Source: Enoplosus armatus (lineage: Eukaryota; Chordata; Actinopteri; Centrarchiformes; Enoplosidae). From it: DNA of 64,000 nucleotides. The notes beneath the pieces were generated by a model. It made no database searches, was not told the origin of the DNA, and saw only the letters and a list, made by a program, of their open reading frames with translations. This document shows, piece after piece, positions 57,465-64,000 of the stretch (position 1 is the stretch's first letter; each line of letters begins with the position of its first letter). A program made the translations under genes and the position numbers. Location: NCBI RefSeq assembly GCF_043641665.1, contig NC_092183.1, positions 7,418,501 through 7,482,500 on the forward strand. The letters run 5' to 3'.

Positions 57465-57722
57465 TTGCCGTTTAGCTGCTAAATGCTCACCAGCAAGTCG
57501 CTAACTGTGACTGCTGCTGTTTGGTGCTAGGCAGGCAGCATACGGTGGGTTTTTAGAGGAAACAGCTGCAGAAAAGAGCTGAAAGATGCTAAAATGCTCT
57601 GTAGATCTGAGGGGAACTGCAGAGAGGGTTATCTGTGGGTTCAACACTACAAGTGACCCCTTTCACTGCATTTGATCCATTGTTGATATAAAAAATATTG
57701 ATTAGAGCAGCTTTAAGTAATC
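57465..57722 (+). repeat. Dispersed repeat, family E, copy 2
   Basis: GCTCACCAGCAAGTCGCTAA, CACTACAAGTGACCCCTTTC and TTGATCCATTGTTGATAT; inverted relative to copy 1, about 1.2 kb away. A fragment of the family is also near 46560-46690. Confidence 0.6.
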
Positions 57723-58204
57723 TGTTGTGACCAAGGCTTAAAGTTGCTGCACCCTCAGTTGAAGACTTCATGCTTATTAACAATTACAAAGACACATCTT
57801 ATTTTCTTACTCAACTCAAGTAGGCTACCTAATATCCATTTTCCAAACATTCAAAAGCAAAAAGGTAATTCATCTCTAACTATACAAACTCTATCCAAGC
57901 TTGCATTAATATTTGTAGTCCATCTATTTAAGCTCAGGGAAATTGCAACTGTGCCTAATCATTTTCAAATAACAGCCTAAAATGTAGAACTGGGAGACTC
58001 AGACTTTTCAGTGGTGCACTCGCCCACACAACTAGATGTCCCTTTCCTCTACCTAAATGCCACACAATTATGAGTGGCTCCAGGTTTGGCAGGCCAAGAT
58101 GGTTGGGGGTTGTTGAGGAGTGAGATTGCATGCGTGAGTGCATAAGCGTGTGTGTGTGTTTGTGCATGTGTACATTGTGTGAACAGAGAAGTCATCTTAT
58201 TTAC

Positions 58205-58420
58205 CCACCTTGGTGTTAGGGGTGGCCATCGCCCGCCCAGCTAAATGCCATGCAAATGCTGCCGCTGCCGTCAAGCTGCCAATCACGGTGGTGTTGGCAT
58301 TCACAGCATGCCGCCGGAGCATTTACAGCGTCTGTGATCTTTACTAAATGAGAAATAACCCTAGCCTGTCCAAGCTGGCCGCGACGTTTAAACAACGCTA
58401 TCCACCAAATTCCCTTTGGA
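58205..58420. promoter_or_regulatory. Candidate conserved non-coding element with a POU octamer
   Basis: A perfect ATGCAAAT octamer at 58250-58257 within complex, balanced-composition sequence (TGCCGCTGCCGTCAAGC, TGCCAATCACGGTGG, CCGGAGCATTTACAGCG). No coding support. Confidence 0.4.
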
Positions 58421-58529
58421 AAAATGCTGTGAAGTGAAGACATCGTATTGTGTCAGAGGAATGATAAAGAAAACAAAGGGGGTGGAGGGGAGGTGGGTGG
58501 ATGTGTGGGTGGTAAGGGAGGTGTCTTAC

Positions 58530-58745
58530 TCCCATAGTACAGCCTCATTATGATGATGTGATTTGCTGGAATGGCAGCAGCGGCTCTCGTCACTAATACC
58601 AGCTCCCCTGAGCCACGAAACAGCGCTTTATTAAACTTTATGAAAGGCTTAGCTGTCCAATTTATGAGCCTGCCTGCTGAGGACATGAGCGTGCAGAGAC
58701 AGAGGAAACACAGCAGCACTACATCAGATGAGATTACACAGAACA
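58530..58745. promoter_or_regulatory. Candidate conserved non-coding element
   Basis: AGCCTCATTATGATGATG, ACAGCGCTTTATTAAAC and CTTTATGAAAGGC, including TTTATGA-type (Cdx/Hox-like) motifs. Frames on both strands stay open for 60-97 codons but are not recognisable proteins. Confidence 0.4.
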
Positions 58746-59249
58746 AAAAGTTTTACCCCTGACAGCACTTTTTCTCCCACTTTATTCAGAAATGCAAACA
58801 CAAGACATTGTGTTATATTGTTCTTACAAGAAGTGAAGGAACTGGATCAGCTTGCTAACTAAAAGATGTTCCAACCATCATGTGGAAACAAGCAAACAAA
58901 ATTCAAGCGTCAATTAAAGCATTTTAATATGCTTTTATAGAAGTAGAGTCAAGACGAAATAACATTAATGTGTCATTATGATTTGCAGGACTACATTATA
59001 TAATTTGTTTAATCCAGTGAGGGTGATATATTGTGTGTTGAAAACAGGTTTTAAAAATAAACTACACTATTTAAGACATGCAAATTTATAGATAATTAGT
59101 AGCAAATTATAAAATATAGAACAGGTTGTAAAACTACACAGCCAACAATTAAGAGAAAGTAAATTCAAGGTCACATTTTGTTTAAATTGAAAACAAGATA
59201 GAAGGTCGGTGTGTAGGGACATAACCATTCAGTGCTTTGTAAGTTATCA
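58746..59249. other. Intergenic sequence; no gene seen
   Basis: AT-rich; nothing recognised. Confidence 0.5.
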
Positions 59250-60080
59250 GTTAGCAAGGATCCTAAAATCAAGGATATGACCAATCTTTGCTCCTATTGA
59301 AAGTCTCATTGCAACACAAAGAAGCTTTGCAGGTTACGCATGAAAACCAGAAATTATGGTAGTCAAAATGTAAGGAGATAACAGCATGAAGCAACTGCAA
59401 GGAAGTTTCATTTTGTGTTGACTTTGGCGGCCCCTGTGCACAAAAGTGGTAGTGTTTCGCCACCAAAGATCCTGATCTGGCTAGCGTGTGCATTCATTTT
59501 GGAAGCGAGTGAAAGGAAGACGCAACACAACCCTTGCGTTAGACTCTGTATGTCTACTTTGCAACAACAATTACCTAGTACCTACCACTAACCCGAAACT
59601 AGCCAAGCTAACGTTACCTAAAGTCAGTCTTGGCAAACAAAACCTGCGACACATACTGAAAGGGCAAAGCCTGGTCATAAATAGGTTTACTCACTTCAGT
59701 GGTCTCGCCTCGCAACTTCATACAAACTACTGTCGATTGCCTGGTGCATGTGGGTCACAATGCTAAGAACCACAGAAACCTTTGCCGTGCTCGCTTTGCC
59801 TTGACACATGCAGCTAACGTTAGCTACATCAACTAACGTCAGCCAAAGCGTTAGCTAGGTTTGTTTTAACCACCAACGTAAATTAATATATTGATGTAAA
59901 ACCACGTCTCGTAATGTATTCCATAAATAAAATAGACATATTACACACCTGTCTAGGTGGAAGAGGACCAATTCAGGATCGTTTTTCAATCCTTTAACAT
60001 GACATGGAGCTTGGATGAGAAACCTAATGGGTAAACAAGTATGAGTTTGTAGTTCCATAAAGCACAACGTGGCCATTGTA
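59250..60080. repeat. Probable dispersed repeat region
   Basis: TGACTTTGGCGGCCCCTGTG near 59420 and CAGCTAACGTTAGCTACAT near 59812 resemble fish repeat fragments. Boundaries unclear. A 92-codon frame here is not recognisable. Confidence 0.3.
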
Positions 60081-61845
60081 TTTCCATTTGAATTTTATTG
60101 CTCAAGAGCTATTTTATCAGATATACAGTTTCAATTTGAATTTGCTCTGGAACATTTTTAGTTTCCTAGAATTTAGTACTCATCATACCTTATGTTTAAA
60201 GCTGTTCGGCAGTGGAGGACAGCAGCATTTTATTTAAAGATGATTTCAAAGCTTTGTTCTCAAAAAAGCAGATGATCACACCATTATTATAAGAAATAAA
60301 GGCTGCCACTATTCCTACTACTCTGATGAATGATGTATCTGGGATTGCAGAATCATCTGATATCAATGTTATATTTGACAAGTGGATTGATAGTTAACTG
60401 TACTGATGATGAATTTGAGAACCCGTCCTGATATTCGGCACTATGGCTGCACAGATTACTTGTGACAGTCATGATTATACACAGAAACAATGCCCACAGA
60501 GCTGAGTGCACCTTGCTCAATCCACTCCTGGTGGCAAAAAAGGCCTCATTAACTCCTGTGTCTTTGCTGACATTCTGTTATCACACACTGACAGACACAC
60601 ACAGATAAACATGTGCATTAAATATTCACTAAAGTGTTTATTTTGGCAGAAAGACAGCCAGGCAAACACACACATGTGCACACACTAGCACACACATGAA
60701 CACAGATCCCCAGGCAGCAATTAGTCCTTCCCCATAAGAGTTCCCTCCCTCATCTCACTTAGCTGTAGGTGCAAATTAAATTTGTCTTAATGCACTGACA
60801 CTGGTCTCTCATCATAACATGAATATGTCAGGGTCACACACAGGGAAAGACACGCGCATTCACTCACAGCAGGATTTTTTATTTCATGCTGTGAAACGTA
60901 GAATCTCAAGAGGTGAGCTGCAGAGTTTTAATTTGGTTTCTGTGTGTTGAGAGCTGACAAACAGTGACAGATTAATCACACAACTGAGTTTATAGGGAAG
61001 CTACAATCTGTAAAGGGGAAATTGAATTTTTAGATCCATTTAGACACCCTGTTAATAGTTACAGGACATATCTTAATCTAAAGTAGCACAATGTAAATGT
61101 CTCTTCAAGATGAAAGCAACTGATAAAATCTAGAAAAATGCGGTAACCCCCCCCCCCATTTACAGTGTAATTGTGTTGTATGAATTTGGCACCAATAAGA
61201 TACTTACTTCCTACTTGAATGTCAGCACAGAGGGAGAAAACAAGACAATGGGGAACAAGGGAGTAACACCAATAAGTATTTTATTGGTACCTGATTCATG
61301 AAACTGTGTTACCAAAAAGGATGAGGTTCATTGCCAAGTATTAATTGAAAGATGAGATTGAAGATTTTATGTGCGATATGAGATATGTGAGGAGTCTTTG
61401 GTGATTAGACCCCACCGTGGCATCAGATTGGGTCTATTCCATTTGAGTTAAGGATGGAGGTAAAGGATTTAGAGAAACCTGGTTACCACAGGTATATGTC
61501 TGTTAGGGAAACACAATTATTTGGCCACGTAAACCCTCAGGCCAGGTGCTCTCTAGACGTAATTTCATTGGAGGACATCTCACTTTAACCAGGTGTGCAT
61601 TTGCATGACAAAGCCCAGGACAGGAAACGTTTCTCTGCACCGTGACAGCAAGGAAAATGTGGGGTTTAAGAGTAATCAGAGTAAAATAAATGCAAAACAT
61701 AAATGCATTACCTGATTTCTTGCTTTACCACAACCTGATTTATCACAGTCATCTGGTTTGTAAATGTAACTCAGCAAAACCCTTAAAAAACAAATGTGCA
61801 GTGATTCCATGCCATGACTTTACCACATGAATAAGTTAAGAACAC
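60081..61845. other. Intergenic sequence; no gene seen
   Basis: Short CA tracts near 60665-60700 and a C run at 61147-61157. No gene recognised. Confidence 0.45.
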
Positions 61846-61849
61846 TTGT

Positions 61850-62190
61850 ACCGCAGCGGCGCTGAATGAATGAGTGTCAGCGGTGGCAAAATGACAATGT
61901 AACACTCAAATCAATGGCACTCTGCTGCTAATGAATGACAAGGCTAATTGCGGGAACGGCTTGTTGCTCTTTGGTTTAGATAAATACTCCGACAAGTGAA
62001 GTGCTTTAATTATCCCCAGTGTGTTTGTGCCTGAGCGCCGTCGCCACCGCTTCACTCGAGATGCCTGCCGAATGAGACAAGCTAATTAAGAGTGATTTCC
62101 CCGCTCCCCACTCATTAATAACACAACAGCAATTAAGAGGAGCTAGCAGAACATGGTGCATTTGGTGCTAACAAGATTAGCCTCATGGAG
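61850..62190. promoter_or_regulatory. Candidate conserved non-coding element
   Basis: The most element-like block upstream: GCTGCTAATGAATGACAAGG, CTAATTGCGGGAACGGC, ACAAGCTAATTAAGAGTG (TAATTA at 62083-62088), CCCACTCATTAATAACAC and CAGCAATTAAGAGGAGC, interspersed with GC-rich, CpG-bearing segments. Stops in every frame argue against coding. Confidence 0.45.
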
Positions 62191-62934
62191 CAATGAGTTT
62201 ACGAGACAGACAGACACACACGCACACACAGAAAGGGAAAGGTAAAGCTGGGAAAGAGATTCAATTAAGAGAGTAGGAAGGAGAGAGATAGTGTGGATGT
62301 AAAGAATCAAAAAGAGAGCGAAGAGAAATTAGACTAAAATGAGACAAGGGGAGGAAAGGAGGCAGAGAAAAGACGTAGTAGTAAGGAAAAGGCAAATTTA
62401 GATAAATGAGGAAGAGAAGCACGAGGAAGGTGCAGAGAAGGAGGAAGAAAGGGACAGAAGACAGTTAAAGTAGGGAGAAATTGTGTGCTTCAAACAGAAC
62501 CTTTTTTTCCCATTTTCCTGCATGAATCATCAGAGTGGCCTTTAAATGGGCTGTTGCATAAAGGACATTTAGTTTCATGAGCTCACTGAATAATAACAGA
62601 GGCAGGGAAGAGACTGTGCACCTCTGAGCATGACAGCGTTTAATTACCAACAATACTTGAGCCTGTGTGAGAGAGATTATAGAGGTAATAAATAAATTCA
62701 GAATGTAAAAAAAAAAAAAAATGCAGTATGTAGGTTATGTTTACACGCCAGTTTATTTCATGTAGGTACAAGAATCAACACATGAAATTAGATCACCAGT
62801 ACAGTGAGTCACATGTTTGTGGTTTGCTATAAAAAGAAGGCCGAGAGGCTTCAAGCGGTTCCTTTACTACTGAATTAAGTAATTGGATAAGCTAAATTGG
62901 GGGTCCTGAGTGATTTGGAGCAGAATACAATTGT
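62191..62934. other. Intergenic sequence, purine-rich on the left
   Basis: AG-rich from about 62250 to 62470; a 14-nt A run near 62707. No gene seen. Confidence 0.5.
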
Positions 62935-63545
62935 TGATGTTTGGCAGTTGAACTGAATCTCTCCAGCCATGCTAACGTCTCTGTGAGCTAAATGTTAACG
63001 TCACCATGCTAACATGTTCTCAGTGACAATGCTGAAATGCTGATGTTTAGCAGGTAGAATGATAACCACCATCTTAATTTAGTTAGTTTAGCCTGTTAGG
63101 CATGCTAAAATTTTCTAATTACCACTAAAGACAAAGTACAGATGAGTACAGATGAGGCTGATGGAAATGTAGGTCATGAACCAACACTGGACAATTTTAA
63201 ATTGTGACCTAATGGTGGTGCTAGATGAAATGTTAAGCGATCACCAAAGTTATTACAACTCATCCAGAGTGGAACATGAATGTCTGTGCCTAAATTCATG
63301 GCAGTTCATCCAATAGTTGTTAGTTGATGTTTCACTCAAAACAAACTATTAGTCAACCTCATGGCGGTGCTAGAGGAGAAGTCAGGGTATCATCGAAGTC
63401 GTTGGGATTCATCCTCTGGACACCATAAAAGTCTGTACAAACTTTCATGGTAATCCATCCAATAGTTGGTTGAAATACAGTATTTAAGTCCGTACCAAAG
63501 TGGTGAACTAATGAAGCGACCGACATTGCCATGTTGCTAGAGTGG
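62935..63545 (-). repeat. Dispersed repeat, family A, longer copy with internal tandem units
   Basis: Reverse orientation of the 5870-6245 family (GAGGCTGATGGAAATGTAGG, ATGCTGAAATGCTGATG). Includes two units of about 149 bp starting GGTGGTGCTAG (63214) and GGCGGTGCTAG (63363), each with CATCCAATAGTTG. Confidence 0.75.
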
Positions 63546-63760
63546 CTAAAGGAAAATTCCACTCACCCCTAGCAAACTGGTTTAATTTGCCCAGGTTTTG
63601 GACAAAATTTATTTTTTAATGCCCATGGCATCAAAAATACAATTCCATTCACGTCCATTGTATCTGAATGGTGGCAGAAGCATCTCAAAACTTCTGCAAA
63701 TAAAACCAAATGCAAAAATATTTCTTTTGGTGAACTCAGCCTTCAGTTTCACCAAAACTG
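63546..63760. repeat. Dispersed repeat, family C, second copy
   Basis: ATTCCATTCACGTCCATTGT, GCAGAAGCATCTCAAAAC and CTGCAAATAAAACC align with about 19890-19945 in intron 8. Confidence 0.5.
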
Positions 63761-64000
63761 CTGCTGCTGTCTAAAATCATGATGGCAATATTTATCTATC
63801 TGTGCATGTTGCTTGTGATTTTAAACTATGCACTTTGTAATTAAAGCATAAATCTATGTTTTGTGCCTGCGCTGACCTTGTTATGGCACTGCTCATTTAC
63901 AATGTGCAGACAGTCTCAGGCACAAGTGTCTTTCCTCTGTGTTGCTTCTTTTCGGCAGTTGTACTGGCATAAGTAATAATGACAAACTGAAACAAAACAA

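Noticed and set aside
59488..59766. 92-codon plus-strand frame starting MHSFWKRVKG
   Set aside because: Lies in a repeat-like region and shows no recognised family.

Overview
This window is eukaryotic nuclear DNA, almost certainly from a ray-finned (percomorph-like) fish. It has short GT-AG-spliced exons in long non-coding stretches, very dense CA/GT microsatellites, tRNA-derived SINEs, a decayed L2-type LINE, foldback/MITE-like elements, and interspersed repeats that I recall (from memory, not a search) as typical of spiny-rayed fish. There is no bacterial, phage or CRISPR content.

The main content is one complete gene on the minus strand: tle4, a Groucho/TLE transcriptional co-repressor. 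I could place 20 coding exons from the start codon at 44916 to the stop at 12261. Every intron is GT-AG, and the phases join without a break into 774 codons including the stop (773 residues), the length I recall for human TLE4. The MIRDLSK leader, the SSSVSPSASFR and SKKQKT stretches and the [11 protein letters not shown] segment point to TLE4 rather than TLE1, 2 or 3. Exons 1-4 lie at 42.1-44.9 kb, exons 5-8 are scattered at 25.8-33.2 kb, and exons 9-20 are compact at 12.3-19.7 kb. The promoter side (about 45.4-45.7 kb) has a TATA-like box, a CRE-like site, two ACTACA...CCC motifs and four CCAAT boxes. The 3' UTR lies below 12261, with an unresolved end.

At the left edge, also on the minus strand, is the first coding exon (1420-1551) of what looks like mccc2, the beta subunit of mitochondrial 3-methylcrotonyl-CoA carboxylase. 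The rest of that gene lies outside the window, so tle4 and mccc2 are in tandem, about 10.7 kb apart, with only repeats between them.

The 18 kb upstream of tle4 (46-64 kb) shows no convincing gene. It holds microsatellites, repeats and several blocks of complex, homeodomain-site-rich sequence that look like candidate conserved regulatory elements; similar blocks occur in introns 4, 5, 7 and 8. The most interesting details are a 17-nt microexon (exon 8) with a LINE 3' end about 46 bp from its acceptor, a tandem NAGNAG acceptor at exon 7, a CA repeat beside the exon 6 donor, a nested foldback insertion with a 6-bp target duplication, and ACTACAttaCCC-type motifs in both a dispersed repeat and the tle4 promoter. 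I found no clearly novel system.
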